Assembly: GCA_937927875.1 (NCBI GenBank)
Contig: CALEYV010000107.1
Location: 1 to 64,000 of the forward strand
DNA: 64,000 nt
Reading direction: 5' to 3'
Source of the DNA: an uncultured Actinomycetes bacterium
GTDB taxonomy: Bacteria; Actinomycetota; Acidimicrobiia; IMCC26256; PALSA-555
Shown here: positions 9,707 through 18,679 of the stretch, piece by piece
How positions within the stretch are numbered: position 1 is the first letter of the stretch
How the letters are laid out: every line of letters starts with the position of its first letter
Translations under genes and position numbers: made by a program
Notes under the pieces: generated by a model
Databases searched by the model: none
Told to the model about the DNA's origin: nothing
What the model saw: only the letters and a program-made list of their open reading frames with translations

Positions 9707-9712
9707 TAGGCT
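9707..9712 (+). promoter_or_regulatory. -10 box (TAGGCT) before the DUF4190 gene
   Basis: TAGGCT ends eight bases before GTG 9721, the spacing seen at other leaderless-type starts in this window. No ribosome site is visible between. Confidence 0.5.
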
Positions 9713-9720
9713 TCGTCGCC

Positions 9721-10035
9721 GTGACCAGCCCCACCGCGCCGCCACCGCCGCCTCCGGTCGGCTGGCAGCAGCCCTACCAGGCGCAGCCGCGAGCGAGCAC
9801 CTCCGGCTTCGCGGTCGCCTCGCTCGTCCTCGGGCTCGCGTTCTGCACCGGCGTCTTCGGCGGCATCCTCGCCGTCGTGTTCGGCAACCTCGCCTTGTCC
9901 CGGATCGACGCGTCGCAGGGAACGATGAAAGGACGCGGCCTGGCCATCGCCGGCATCGTGCTGGGCTGGATCTGGATCGCCCTGACCGCGGTCGCCGCCG
10001 CGGCGTGGCTGGCCTACGGGATCAGCAACCTGTAG
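9721..10035 (+). CDS. DUF4190 domain membrane protein
   Basis: 104 residues. Pro-rich cytosolic start (TSPTAPPPPPPVGWQQPYQ), then two membrane helices (about 35-60 and 75-100) with the DUF4190 pattern: SGFAVASLVLGL in helix 1, GNLALSRI at its end, KGRGLAIAGIVLGW in helix 2. DUF4190 proteins are widespread in actinobacteria with no established role. The gene ends directly against the stop of the convergent gene at 10036. Confidence 0.85.
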   Translation: MTSPTAPPPPPPVGWQQPYQAQPRASTSGFAVASLVLGLAFCTGVFGGILAVVFGNLALSRIDASQGTMKGRGLAIAGIVLGWIWIALTAVAAAAWLAYGISNL

Positions 10036-11061
10036 CTACCGGGTGGGTTCCCCGCCGTCGGGAGCCTCCTGCAGCGGACGCACCAGGAACCAGCCCGCGC
10101 CGAGCAGCGCGACCGCGGCCAGCGCCTCGTACCCGGCTTGACCGAGCGCATCGGACGTCCAGCCCGTGATCGCGCCCGAGAACCCGATGACGATCGCGAT
10201 GACGCCGACCCAGACCGATCCCCGCCGGGTGTTCCCGGTCCCGGCCAGGCCGAGGAGCAACCCGACCGCCGCGATCATCAGCCCGGTGAGGGTTTGGCTC
10301 CCCTCGTTCGAGCCGAGCACGGCCGCGCCGACCAGGCCCTCGATGGCGCCGATCACCAGGAAGGGGACCGCGGCCCCGAGGTAGCGCTTGCGGATCAGGA
10401 CGCCACCGGCGACGAGGAAGATCACGCCGAGCGCCAGCCCCACGCCGGCCTGGTAGTTGCCGGTCTTGCCCTCGATGATCGACTGGGGCGACACCCCGGC
10501 CAGGCTCTGGGCCTGGGCGCCGGTCACGAGGCCGGTCACGCCGACCAGCTGCCGTGGCGAGAGCACGAGGGCCTCGGCCGACTTCGGCGACTCGACCTGC
10601 CGGTGGACCTCGAACTGGATGTAGGAGGCCACGAACAGCAGGGCAATGGCGAGGAAGATGGCGCGGCCGCGGGTCCACAGCAGCGAGTAGAGGGCGAGGT
10701 ACATGGCCGCGCTCAGCAGGTAGACGGCGCGGAACCAGCCGGTGCCGCTCTGGCCGTTGGCGTAGAAGACGAAGAGCCAGAGGATCGGCGTCGCGAAGAC
10801 GAGCGCGACGACCGCGGTGGCTCGCGCTGGCCCCAGCGGCGCCAGCGCGGCCGCGAGCGCCACGAGGATCAGCGCGAGGTTGAGCAGGATGCCCGGCGCC
10901 GTCGGGTTGTCGCTCGCGATCTTCGAGACGAGGTGCTCAGTGGCGGCGACGGCGAACACACCGGCACCCGCTCCCAGGACGTGCGCGAGCCCGCTCTGGG
11001 GTCGCATCTTGGCTCGCCAGCCGACTTGGTCGAGCTGGGCCAGCGCTGCGGTTCCGGCCAT
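10036..11061 (-). CDS. multi-pass membrane protein, unknown function
   Basis: 341 residues with about nine hydrophobic stretches, no soluble catalytic domain and no charged motif in the helices that I recognise. A middle segment (about 155-190, with SPRQLVGVTGLVTG) is likely a loop between membrane halves. ATG 11061 is chosen over the 92-codon longer frame because it gives MAGTAALAQLDQ and the upstream part translates as low-complexity Arg-rich shadow. It is the last of three minus-strand membrane-protein genes (12294-10036), probably related in function. Confidence 0.75.
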   Translation of the reverse strand: MAGTAALAQLDQVGWRAKMRPQSGLAHVLGAGAGVFAVAATEHLVSKIASDNPTAPGILLNLALILVALAAALAPLGPARATAVVALVFATPILWLFVFYANGQSGTGWFRAVYLLSAAMYLALYSLLWTRGRAIFLAIALLFVASYIQFEVHRQVESPKSAEALVLSPRQLVGVTGLVTGAQAQSLAGVSPQSIIEGKTGNYQAGVGLALGVIFLVAGGVLIRKRYLGAAVPFLVIGAIEGLVGAAVLGSNEGSQTLTGLMIAAVGLLLGLAGTGNTRRGSVWVGVIAIVIGFSGAITGWTSDALGQAGYEALAAVALLGAGWFLVRPLQEAPDGGEPTR

Positions 11062-11121
11062 GGTCCCCACCCCCCGGTTAGAGGTTCCGGTGCCGTGATA
11101 GCTGCGGCCGTAGCCTGCCCT

Positions 11122-11155
11122 GGCCCACGCCGACCGGCAAGTGCCGGCGTGGGCC
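11122..11155 (-). terminator. GC-rich hairpin after the gene at 11163-11618
   Basis: Perfect 11-base inverted repeat GGCCCACGCCG / CGGCGTGGGCC around a 12-base loop, starting eight bases after the upstream stop codon. There is no T-tract, as is common for hairpin terminators in very GC-rich actinobacteria, so activity is likely but not certain. Confidence 0.55.
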
Positions 11156-11162
11156 CTGTTGG

Positions 11163-11618
11163 TCAGGCCTTGGCGCGTTCGTTGCCGAGCAGGATGGCGC
11201 CGACGAGGCAGGCAACCGAGCCGATCAGCATGAAGATGAGCCCGACGCCGGTCCCGGCCCCCTGCTTGTCGACCAGCAAGAAGGCGAAGGCCTCCAGGGC
11301 GGCGAAGAAGCCGAGCGCCAGGTGGACCTGGTGCCACGTGAACCCGGCGATCCCCGACCCGAGGTCGACGTTCGCCAGCTTCGACAGCACGATCTGCAGC
11401 CCCATGACCAGGGTGAACAACACGATGAGCGTCGTCACCGGCACGAGGCCGCTGTGCCAGGCGCTGACCCCGCCGCCGCCGACCGAGAAGCCCCGGATCG
11501 ACACGGACGGAGTTGTGTAGAAGTGGAAGAACGAGAAGACGAGTGTGACGAGCGCCCCCGCCGCGATCAGGATCTCACCCGGGGTGAGCTTCAGGTTGAC
11601 CTGGCTGCCTCCGGCCAT
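11163..11618 (-). CDS. four-helix membrane protein, paralogue of the gene at 11800
   Basis: 151 residues with four predicted membrane helices. N-terminal LTPGEILIAAGALVTLVFSF followed by FHFY parallels LSPGEQLIGVSGVALFALSF plus LHW in the neighbouring upstream protein, suggesting an old duplication. AGGGGA lies a few bases before ATG 11618. No known domain recognised; a His near the end of helix 1 is conserved between the two. Confidence 0.75.
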   Translation of the reverse strand: MAGGSQVNLKLTPGEILIAAGALVTLVFSFFHFYTTPSVSIRGFSVGGGGVSAWHSGLVPVTTLIVLFTLVMGLQIVLSKLANVDLGSGIAGFTWHQVHLALGFFAALEAFAFLLVDKQGAGTGVGLIFMLIGSVACLVGAILLGNERAKA

Positions 11619-11708
11619 GCGTTCCCCTCTAATCAGGTGCCCCGCCGGCGCGCGCTCACTCCGAGCGCGTCACACCGTGGCGGCTGGCTGCGGTTCGGGT
11701 CCAGTCGA

Positions 11709-11736
11709 GTGCGTCGCCACCGAGGCGGCGACGCAC
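11709..11736 (-). terminator. hairpin between two paralogous membrane-protein genes
   Basis: Perfect 10-base inverted repeat GTGCGTCGCC / GGCGACGCAC with an 8-base loop, 64 bases after the stop of the gene at 11800-12294 (read on the minus strand). No T-tract. Probably a terminator, or a processing site that sets relative levels of the two genes. Confidence 0.5.
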
Positions 11737-11799
11737 CGGGTGCAGCACAGCACGGCCCACGGGCGAATGCAAGCATTCCGCCCGGTGTGCGGTCTTCGT

Positions 11800-12294
11800 T
11801 CATCCGGATCGGAGGGTGAGGAAGCCGCCACCGGCGAGACCGGTGGCGGCGATCAGACCCGCGTAGATGCCGACGTCGCGCGTCTTCACGAACGAGATCC
11901 GGACCGCGCCGCCGAGGTTGGCGGTGCTCGGCAGGCCGAAGGCGCCCAAGTTGACCGTGGGGCCGCTGAGCAGCTGCAGGGCGACCAGCACGAACGCCAG
12001 TCCGCCGAGCGCGACGAGCACCCGGCCCGCCACCGGCGAGCGGGGACGGCCCACGCCGACCAGGCGCGCCGCCACGTAACCGAGCATGAGGACCCCGATC
12101 ACGACCGCGAGCAGCGTCGCCGTGTACGCCCACGCGTTGTCGTGGAACTCGTAACGAGTGCTCGGGATCGAACGGCCGTTGATCGTCAGGTTGGCGATCT
12201 TCCCGCCGAGCCAGTGCAGGAACGACAGCGCGAACAGGGCGACGCCGCTCACCCCGATGAGCTGCTCGCCCGGGCTCAGCCGCTCCCGCTCCAC
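11800..12294 (-). CDS. membrane protein, paralogue of the gene at 11163
   Basis: 164 residues, about four membrane helices, with a polar segment after helix 1 (LTINGRSIPSTRYEFHDNAW) likely outside the membrane. GTG 12294 (product ERERLSPGEQLIG) is preferred over the upstream start at 12336 because AGGGAG sits five bases before it. The first helix resembles that of the gene at 11163. Unknown function. Confidence 0.72.
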   Translation of the reverse strand: MERERLSPGEQLIGVSGVALFALSFLHWLGGKIANLTINGRSIPSTRYEFHDNAWAYTATLLAVVIGVLMLGYVAARLVGVGRPRSPVAGRVLVALGGLAFVLVALQLLSGPTVNLGAFGLPSTANLGGAVRISFVKTRDVGIYAGLIAATGLAGGGFLTLRSG

Positions 12295-12386
12295 TGCTGC
12301 TCCCTCTCCGACGAGCCCGCCGGCGCAGCCGACCACGGCGCCGAGCGCGGCGCAAACCAGAGGACGGTGCCGGCCCAGGGCTCGGC

Positions 12387-12392
12387 TACGTT
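12387..12392 (+). promoter_or_regulatory. -10 box (TACGTT) for leaderless-type purN
   Basis: TACGTT is exactly six bases before GTG 12399, placing the transcription start on the start codon. It should drive purN-purH-folD. Confidence 0.6.
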
Positions 12393-12398
12393 CGGCTC

Positions 12399-12962
12399 GT
12401 GCAGCGGCTTGGGGTGCTGGCGTCAGGGAGCGGGACCATCCTGCAGGCGATCCTCGACGCCCGGCTCCCGGTCGGGGTCGTGGTCGTCGACCGGGCCTGT
12501 GCCGCCACCGACCGCGCCGACGCGGCCGGAATCCCGGTCGAGGTCGTCGAGCGCACCTCGTTCGGGCCCGACTTCGACCGGGTCGCCTACACCCACCGGG
12601 TCGTCGACGCCCTGAAGCGCCACGAGATCGACCTCGTCGCCATGGCCGGCTTCGGGACCATCCTCGCCGAGCCGGTCCACGCGGCCTTCCCGCGCCGGAT
12701 CGTGAACACCCACCCGGCGCTGCTCCCCGCGTTCAAGGGCTGGCACGCGGTCGAGGACGCGCTGGCGGCCGGGGTGAAGGTCACCGGCTGGACCGCGCAC
12801 GTCGCCACCCTCGAGGTCGACGACGGCCCGATCCTGGCCCAGGAGGCGGTGCCGGTCCTCCCAAACGACACGGTCGAGACGCTCCACGAGCGGATCAAGG
12901 ACGTCGAGCGCCGTCGCTACCCGGAGCTGTTGCGGACCCTGCTCGAGGGGCGGACTCCGTGA
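12399..12962 (+). CDS. purN: phosphoribosylglycinamide formyltransferase
   Basis: Third step of purine synthesis: transfers a formyl group from 10-formyl-THF to GAR. 187 residues, normal length. N-terminal phosphate loop LASGSGTILQAI, catalytic Asn-His in VNTHPALLPAFKGWHA (about 104-119) and the Asp in EVDDGPILAQ near 143. No ribosome site; GTG 12399 lies six bases after a -10 box. Its TGA overlaps the GTG of purH, giving a tightly coupled purine operon. Confidence 0.96.
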   Translation: MQRLGVLASGSGTILQAILDARLPVGVVVVDRACAATDRADAAGIPVEVVERTSFGPDFDRVAYTHRVVDALKRHEIDLVAMAGFGTILAEPVHAAFPRRIVNTHPALLPAFKGWHAVEDALAAGVKVTGWTAHVATLEVDDGPILAQEAVPVLPNDTVETLHERIKDVERRRYPELLRTLLEGRTP

Positions 12963-14467
12963 CGCGGCGCGCCCTCGTCTCGGTGTCCGACAAGTCAGGC
13001 CTGGTCGACTTCGCCCGCGGGCTCGTGGACCTGGGCTTCGAGTTCGTCGCCTCGGGCGGGACGGCGGTCGCGCTCGCCGAGGGCGGGCTCCCGGTCACCA
13101 CCGTCGAATCGGTCACCGACGCGCCCGAGATGCTCGACGGCCGCGTCAAGACGCTGCACCCCCGAGTGCACGGCGGCCTGCTCGCCGACCTCGGCAACCC
13201 CGACCACCGCGCCGACCTCGAGCGCCAGGGCATCGAGCCGTTCCAGCTCGTCGTCAGCAACCTCTATCCCTTCGCCGAGCGGCCGGACGTCGAGACCATC
13301 GACATCGGTGGGCCGGCCATGGTGCGGGCGTCGGCGAAGAACCACGCCTGGGTCGGGGTCGTCACCAGCCCCGCCCAGTACGACGAGGTGCTGGCCGAGC
13401 TGCGCGCCAGCGACGGCACGCTCTCCGACGCCACCCGCCGTCTCCTCGCCCGGGAGGCGTTCGCGCACACCGCCGCCTACGACGCCGCGATCGTGGCGTG
13501 GCTCGAGGACGACGAGCTGCTCCCCGAGCACCTCGTCCTCCCGCTCGAGCGGACCGAGGAGGCGCTGCGCTACGGCGAGAACCCCCACCAGCGCGCGGCC
13601 CGGTACCGGCTCGTCGGCACGACGTCGTGGTGGGACTCGGTGCGCCAGCACAGCGGGCTCGCGCTCTCCTACCTCAACTTCTACGACGCCGACGCGGCGT
13701 GGCGGCTCGTGCACGATCTCGGCTCGGGCCCGGCCTGCGCCATCATCAAGCACGCCAACCCGTGCGGCGTCGCGGTGGCCGGCGACCTCGCCACCGCCTA
13801 CGCCAAGGCGCTGGCGTGCGACGAGCAGTCGGCGTTCGGCGGCGTGGTGGCGATGAACCGGCCCCTCGACCCGGCCGCCGCCGAGGAGATGGTGGCGGGC
13901 CCGAACGCCGACGTCGTGCTCGCTCCCGGCTACGAGCCCGGGACGGTCGAAGCGCTGATCGGCAAGCGCAGGAACACGCGGCTCCTCGAGGCGGGGCCCC
14001 CGGAGCCCCAGCGGCTGGACGTGCGCCAGATCTCGGGCGGCTTCCTCGTGCAGGAGCCGCACCGCTTCGTCACCGGTCGCGACGACTGGCGGGTGGCCAC
14101 GAAGGTCGCGCCGACCGAGGCCCAGTGGCGCGACGCCGAGCTGGCGTGGCGGGTCTGCGGCCACGTGAAGTCCAACGCCATCGTCCTCGTGAAGGACGGC
14201 CAGGCGGTCGGGATCGGCGCCGGGCAGCAGAAGCGCGTCGACGCCGGTGAGATCGCGGCCCGCAAGGCCGCCGGCCGCGCCGTCGGCGGCGCCAGCGCCA
14301 GCGACGCCTTCTACCCGTTCGCGGACGGCATCGAGGCCGCCGCCGCGGCCGGGGTGGCGGTGGTCTTGCAGCCCGGCGGCGCCATGCGCGACGAGGAGCT
14401 CATCGAGCGGGCCGACGAGCTCGGCCTGGCGATGGTGCTCACCGGCGAGCGGCACTTCCTGCACTGA
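12959..14467 (+). CDS. purH: bifunctional AICAR formyltransferase / IMP cyclohydrolase
   Basis: Last two steps to IMP. 502 residues from GTG 12959, which overlaps the purN stop (GTGA). The open frame runs further upstream, but that part is antisense-like shadow sequence. N-terminal MGS-fold cyclohydrolase (ALVSVSDKSGL, VASGGTAVALAEGG, GRVKTLHPRVHGG) and C-terminal AICAR transformylase with catalytic IIKHANPCGVA (Lys-His) and the substrate loop GVVAMNRPL. Ends in a TGATG overlap with folD, so purine synthesis and its folate supply are co-translated. Confidence 0.97.
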   Translation: MTRRALVSVSDKSGLVDFARGLVDLGFEFVASGGTAVALAEGGLPVTTVESVTDAPEMLDGRVKTLHPRVHGGLLADLGNPDHRADLERQGIEPFQLVVSNLYPFAERPDVETIDIGGPAMVRASAKNHAWVGVVTSPAQYDEVLAELRASDGTLSDATRRLLAREAFAHTAAYDAAIVAWLEDDELLPEHLVLPLERTEEALRYGENPHQRAARYRLVGTTSWWDSVRQHSGLALSYLNFYDADAAWRLVHDLGSGPACAIIKHANPCGVAVAGDLATAYAKALACDEQSAFGGVVAMNRPLDPAAAEEMVAGPNADVVLAPGYEPGTVEALIGKRRNTRLLEAGPPEPQRLDVRQISGGFLVQEPHRFVTGRDDWRVATKVAPTEAQWRDAELAWRVCGHVKSNAIVLVKDGQAVGIGAGQQKRVDAGEIAARKAAGRAVGGASASDAFYPFADGIEAAAAAGVAVVLQPGGAMRDEELIERADELGLAMVLTGERHFLH

Positions 14468-15327
14468 TGACGGCGCGCCTGCTCCCCGGCGGCCCGGTGG
14501 CCGAGTCCGTCTTCGCCGAGCTGGCGCCCCGGATCAAGGTGCTCGCCGACGCCGGCCACCAGCCTGGTCTGGCGACGATCCTGGTCGGCAACGAATCGGC
14601 GAGCGCCGGGTACATCCGCCAGAAGCAGGAGAAGGCGGTCGAGGTCGGCATGGCTTCGCCGCACGCCCACCTGGGCGACGACGCCACCCAGGCCGACCTG
14701 GTCGCGGCCATCCGGGGGTTCAACGACGACCCGGCCGTCGACGCCATGCTGGTCCAGCACCCCACGCCGCCCCAGATCGACTACGAGGCGGCCCTGCTCG
14801 AGATGGACCCCGACAAGGACGTCGACGGGCTGCACCCGGTGAACATGGGCCGCCTGGCCATGTCGATGCCCGGTCCCATACCCTGCACGCCCGCCGGCAT
14901 CGAGGCCCTTCTGGCCTACCACGAGGTGCCGGTCGCCGGACGGGAGGTCTGCATCCTCGGCCGGGGGACGACGCTGGGGAGGCCGCTCGCCTTGTTGCTC
15001 TCGCAGAAGCGCCCGACCGCCAACGCCGCCGTCACCGTCGTGCACACCGGCGTGCCCGACTGGCCCCGGTACACCCAGCGGGCCGAGGTCGTGGTCGCGG
15101 CCGCGGGCGTGCCCGGCATCCTCCAGCCCGAGCATCTCTCGCCGGGCGTGGTCGTGGTCGGCGGCGGCGTCCGCTATGAGGGTCGCAAGCTGCTCCCGGA
15201 CGTCGACGAGCGCTGCGCCGAGGTGGCCGGCGCGATCACGCCCCGGGTGGGCGGCGTCGGCCCGACCACCATCGCGATGCTGTTCCGCAACGCGGTCGAG
15301 GCCGCCGAGCGGAGGCACGCCCGGTGA
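14467..15327 (+). CDS. folD: methylenetetrahydrofolate dehydrogenase / cyclohydrolase
   Basis: Interconverts methylene- and 10-formyl-THF, the donor used by PurN and PurH just upstream. 286 residues. Catalytic Tyr49 and Lys53 in SAGYIRQK, Asp in DKDVDGLHPVN, PIPCTPAGIEALL, and the NADP loop GRGTTLGRPLALLL (actinobacterial variant of GRSxxVGxP). The C-terminal signature reads GVGPTTIAML, with Thr where Met is usual. Starts in the TGATG overlap with purH. The gene order is a clear functional link. Confidence 0.95.
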   Translation: MTARLLPGGPVAESVFAELAPRIKVLADAGHQPGLATILVGNESASAGYIRQKQEKAVEVGMASPHAHLGDDATQADLVAAIRGFNDDPAVDAMLVQHPTPPQIDYEAALLEMDPDKDVDGLHPVNMGRLAMSMPGPIPCTPAGIEALLAYHEVPVAGREVCILGRGTTLGRPLALLLSQKRPTANAAVTVVHTGVPDWPRYTQRAEVVVAAAGVPGILQPEHLSPGVVVVGGGVRYEGRKLLPDVDERCAEVAGAITPRVGGVGPTTIAMLFRNAVEAAERRHAR

Positions 15328-15539
15328 CGACCGAGCCGGTCCCCACCGCCGAGGGCGCCTGCCCGCTGTGCGGCGTCGCGGTCGCGGTCGAGGCACGACG
15401 CTGCCCGGCCTGCGGGTGGTCGCTCGCCGGCGTCGACGGCCGACCCGGTCCATTCTCGGTCCGGGCGCTGTGGTGGACTGGCGCCGGCTTCCTCGCCGTG
15501 TACCTCATCACGCTGGCGATCGTCGCGCTCACGCATTGA
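15324..15539 (+). CDS. zinc-ribbon single-pass membrane peptide
   Basis: 71 residues: a four-cysteine zinc ribbon (C13xxC16, C27xxC30, in ACPLCG and RRCPACG) followed by one membrane helix near the C-terminus ([20 protein letters not shown]). It overlaps the folD stop by four bases (GTGA), so it is translated with the purine/folate operon. Function unknown; small zinc-ribbon anchors of this kind are common in actinobacteria. Confidence 0.75.
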   Translation: MTTEPVPTAEGACPLCGVAVAVEARRCPACGWSLAGVDGRPGPFSVRALWWTGAGFLAVYLITLAIVALTH

Positions 15540-15564
15540 GACCGGCGAGCGCCCAAGGAGACTG

Positions 15565-16767
15565 ATGGCCGAGCTCATCACCATGGTCGACGGCACCCTC
15601 ACGGTGCCGGACGAGCCGAGCATCCCCTACATCGAGGGCGACGGGACCGGGATCGACATCTGGCCCGCCGCCCAGCGCGTGCTCGACGCGGCTGTGGAGC
15701 GCGCCTACGACGGACGCCGACGCATCGCGTGGGTGGAGGTCCTGGCCGGGGAGAAGGCGCACGACCGGACCGGCAGCTGGCTGCCCGACGAGACCGTGGC
15801 GTCGTTCCGCGAGCACCTCATCGGGATCAAGGGCCCGCTCACGACGCCGGTCGGCGGCGGCATCCGGTCCCTCAACGTCGCGCTCCGCCAGATCCTCGAC
15901 CTCTACGTGTGCCTGCGCCCGGTGCGCTGGTATCCGGGGGTCCCCTCGCCGGTGAAGCGGCCCGACCTGGTGGACATGGTGATCTTCCGCGAGAACACCG
16001 AGGACATCTACGCCGGCCTCGAGGTCGAGGCCGGCACGCCAGAGGCGACGAAGCTCATCGGGGTCCTCGAGCGCGAGTTCGGCTGGAAGATCCGGCCCGA
16101 CTCGGGCATCGGCATCAAGCCGGTGTCGGAGACCGGCTCGAAGCGGCTCATCCGCGCCGCGATCAACTACGCGGTGGCCCGCAACCGCAAGAGCGTGACG
16201 CTCGTGCACAAGGGCAACATCCAGAAGTTCACCGAGGGCGCGTTCCGGAACTGGGGCTACGAGCTGACCCGCGAGGAGTTCGCCGACGTCGCGGTGACCT
16301 GGGACGACTGCGACGGCAAGCCCGGCGACAAGATCCTTGTAAAGGACAACATCGCCGACATCACCCTCCAGCAGGTCCTGACCCGGCCCGAGGACTTCGA
16401 CGTCATCGCGACCACGAACCTGAACGGCGACTACCTCTCCGACGCGCTGGCGGCCCAGGTGGGCGGGATCGGCATCGCCCCCGGCGGCAACATCAACTAC
16501 GTGACCGGCCACGGGGTCTTCGAGGCCACCCACGGCACGGCGCCGAAGTACGCGGGGCAGGACAAGGTCAATCCGTCATCGCTGCTGCTCTCGGGCGTGA
16601 TGATGCTCGAGCACCTGGGCTGGCAGGAGGCGGCGGACCTGATCACCAAGGCGTTCGAGGCCACCATCGCCGAGAAGGTGGTCACCTACGACTTCGCCCG
16701 GCTCATGGAAGGCGCCCACGAGGTCAAGACCTCGGCCTTCGCGGAGGCGGTCGTCGATCACCTGTAG
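15565..16767 (+). CDS. icd: isocitrate dehydrogenase (NADP-dependent type)
   Basis: Oxidises isocitrate to 2-oxoglutarate and CO2 in the TCA cycle. 400 residues, homodimeric bacterial type rather than the ~740-residue monomeric type common in some actinobacteria. Substrate-binding Ser102 in [13 protein letters not shown], catalytic Lys in LVHKGNI, Asp ligands in [13 protein letters not shown], and the NADP-specifying HGTAPKYAG with Lys-Tyr. Strong ribosome site AAGGAGA just before ATG 15565. It follows the purine/folate genes by 25 bases. Confidence 0.95.
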   Translation: MAELITMVDGTLTVPDEPSIPYIEGDGTGIDIWPAAQRVLDAAVERAYDGRRRIAWVEVLAGEKAHDRTGSWLPDETVASFREHLIGIKGPLTTPVGGGIRSLNVALRQILDLYVCLRPVRWYPGVPSPVKRPDLVDMVIFRENTEDIYAGLEVEAGTPEATKLIGVLEREFGWKIRPDSGIGIKPVSETGSKRLIRAAINYAVARNRKSVTLVHKGNIQKFTEGAFRNWGYELTREEFADVAVTWDDCDGKPGDKILVKDNIADITLQQVLTRPEDFDVIATTNLNGDYLSDALAAQVGGIGIAPGGNINYVTGHGVFEATHGTAPKYAGQDKVNPSSLLLSGVMMLEHLGWQEAADLITKAFEATIAEKVVTYDFARLMEGAHEVKTSAFAEAVVDHL

Positions 16768-16842
16768 GCGCGGCGAGCCGGCTTGGCCCGGCCGCGGCGG
16801 TCGGGCACCCTGGGGAGCGAACACCAGGGTCGGGAGGGGAAG

Positions 16843-17637
16843 GTGCTGCTCGCCGAGCTGAACATCCGGCACTCCCGACGCCACATGCCGACCCGACGGA
16901 TCGCCCTCGGCGACGCGTACCTCCCGCTCAGCGGCCCCGGCTGGGGAGCGGTGCTCCTCGGCGCGGTGGTCGCCGAGCACCTCCCGGAGCTCGACGAGGA
17001 GCAGGCCGAGCTGCTGCCCCGCCTCGTCCACGACGCCCGCGACGGGCTCTCGGTCCCGCGCATCGCGCTCCGCTACCGCCTCCAGACCGACACCCACGGC
17101 CTCGACCGGTCCCGGCACCGGATCGTGAGCGAGGCGGAGCTCGGCGCCCCACCCTCGATCGTGCTCGAGCTCGACCGCCACGGCGCCGGCGTTCCCCAGC
17201 TGCTCGGCGCGGTGATGGCGGCCGCCGCGCTGCCGCCCTCGGCCCGACGGACGGCGCTGCGGGCGATCGAGGGTGCGATCGCTCGTCCCGTTTTGCCCGA
17301 CGGGCTGGTCATCCGCCGGCTCATCGAGGGGATCCCCGGTCTGCAGCCCTTCGCGCCGCACTCCGTCAACGGCGACGGGGGCGGCGGCAACGGCTGGGCC
17401 GGCATCCCGGCCGAGCGGCGGTGGGCGATGGAGGTCCTCGGCCTCGGGGCCGACATGACGGTCGAGCGCCACGACGTCCAGGCCCGCTTCCGCCGGCTGG
17501 TGCGGCTCGCCCACCCCGACCACGGGGCGTCGCGCGACGGCGCCGCCGAGCGGCTCGCCGAGCTCAGCGAGGCGCGCGAGCTGCTCCTCGCGCACACCGG
17601 GGCGCCAGAGTCGGCGAGCGCGGGGGCGAGCGGGTAG
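16843..17637 (+). CDS. J-domain protein with unknown N-terminal region
   Basis: 264 residues. The last 70 or so form a DnaJ-like J domain: [20 protein letters not shown], then the Hsp70-stimulating tripeptide in [12 protein letters not shown], then [12 protein letters not shown]. The N-terminal 180 residues ([21 protein letters not shown]) match no family I know; the protein is not a canonical DnaJ because it lacks the Gly/Phe and zinc regions. GTG 16843 is preferred to the in-frame TTG 16783 because GGGAGGGGA lies just before it. It sits between icd and mdh; the mdh -10 box overlaps its stop codon. Confidence 0.8.
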   Translation: MLLAELNIRHSRRHMPTRRIALGDAYLPLSGPGWGAVLLGAVVAEHLPELDEEQAELLPRLVHDARDGLSVPRIALRYRLQTDTHGLDRSRHRIVSEAELGAPPSIVLELDRHGAGVPQLLGAVMAAAALPPSARRTALRAIEGAIARPVLPDGLVIRRLIEGIPGLQPFAPHSVNGDGGGGNGWAGIPAERRWAMEVLGLGADMTVERHDVQARFRRLVRLAHPDHGASRDGAAERLAELSEARELLLAHTGAPESASAGASG

Positions 17638-17640
17638 GTT
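17635..17640 (+). promoter_or_regulatory. -10 box (TAGGTT) for mdh, overlapping the upstream stop codon
   Basis: The TAG of TAGGTT is the stop codon of the J-domain gene. The box ends nine bases before the mdh ATG at 17650, so mdh can be transcribed on a near-leaderless message independent of the upstream genes. Confidence 0.5.
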
Positions 17641-17649
17641 CCCGCTCCC

Positions 17650-18636
17650 ATGGCGACCCGGGCGCTGCACGTCGCGGTCACCGGAGCCGCGGGCCAGATC
17701 GGGTACGCGCTCGTGCACCGGATCGCGGCCGGTGAGCTCCTCGGCGACGACCAGCCGGTCGTGCTGCGGCTGCTCGAGATCGAGCCCGCGATGCCGGCGC
17801 TCGAAGGCGTGGTCATGGAGCTCGAGGACGGCGCCCACCCCCTGCTCGAGGGCATCGAGGCGACCTCGGACGTCAACCACGCCTTCGCTGGCGCCTCGTG
17901 GTGCCTGCTGGTGGGGTCGATCCCCCGCAAGGAGGGCATGGAGCGGCGCGACCTGCTGTCGGTGAACGGCGGCATCTTCAAGCCGCAAGGGCGCGCCATC
18001 AACGATCACGCCGCCGAGGACGTGCGGGTGCTCGTCGTCGGCAACCCGTGCAACACCAACTGCCTGATCGCCCGGAGCAACGCTCCCGACGTCCCCGACG
18101 AGCGCTGGTTCGCGATGACCCGGCTCGACGAGAACCGCGCCAAGTCCCAGCTCGCCAAGCACGCCGGCGTGCCGACGCGCGACGTCACGAACCTCGCGGT
18201 GTGGGGCAACCACTCCGCGACCCAGTTCCCCGACTTCTTCCACGCCCGCATCGCCGGCGCGCCCCTCCCCGAGGTCATCACCGACCACGACTGGCTGCGG
18301 GGGCCGTTCCTCCAGACGGTGCAGCAGCGGGGCGCGGCGGTGATCAAGGCCCGCGGCGCCTCGTCGGCGGCGTCGGCCGCCCACGCCGCCATCGAGTCGG
18401 TCAACAGCATCTGGCGCCGAACCCGCGCCGATGACTGGCACTCGCTCGCGGTGCCGTGTCACGGCGAGTACGGGATCCCCGAGGGGCTCCAGTTCGGGTT
18501 CCCCGTGCGCAGCGACGGCTCGTCGTGGAGCATCGTCGAGGGGATCGAGCACGACGACTTCGCGGCCGAGCGCATCAAGATCACCACCGACGAGCTGCTC
18601 GAGGAGCGCCAGGAGGTCGCCGAGCTGCTCGGCTGA
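17650..18636 (+). CDS. mdh: malate dehydrogenase
   Basis: Oxidises malate to oxaloacetate with NAD in the TCA cycle. 328 residues, the cytosolic-type bacterial form. Dinucleotide fold [19 protein letters not shown], substrate-binding Arg loop [23 protein letters not shown], the Asp/Arg pair in [13 protein letters not shown] and catalytic His188 in [11 protein letters not shown]. With icd about 0.9 kb upstream and sucCD about 9 kb upstream, several TCA genes cluster here. Confidence 0.96.
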   Translation: MATRALHVAVTGAAGQIGYALVHRIAAGELLGDDQPVVLRLLEIEPAMPALEGVVMELEDGAHPLLEGIEATSDVNHAFAGASWCLLVGSIPRKEGMERRDLLSVNGGIFKPQGRAINDHAAEDVRVLVVGNPCNTNCLIARSNAPDVPDERWFAMTRLDENRAKSQLAKHAGVPTRDVTNLAVWGNHSATQFPDFFHARIAGAPLPEVITDHDWLRGPFLQTVQQRGAAVIKARGASSAASAAHAAIESVNSIWRRTRADDWHSLAVPCHGEYGIPEGLQFGFPVRSDGSSWSIVEGIEHDDFAAERIKITTDELLEERQEVAELLG

Positions 18637-18679
18637 GCGGGTCCGCGATCAGCGCCGCCCGCTACGGCAGCATGCTCGC

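Noticed and set aside
10138..11520. Plus-strand 460-codon frame
   Set aside because: Antisense to the membrane proteins at 10036 and 11163; the translation is charged, low-complexity and without a recognisable domain.
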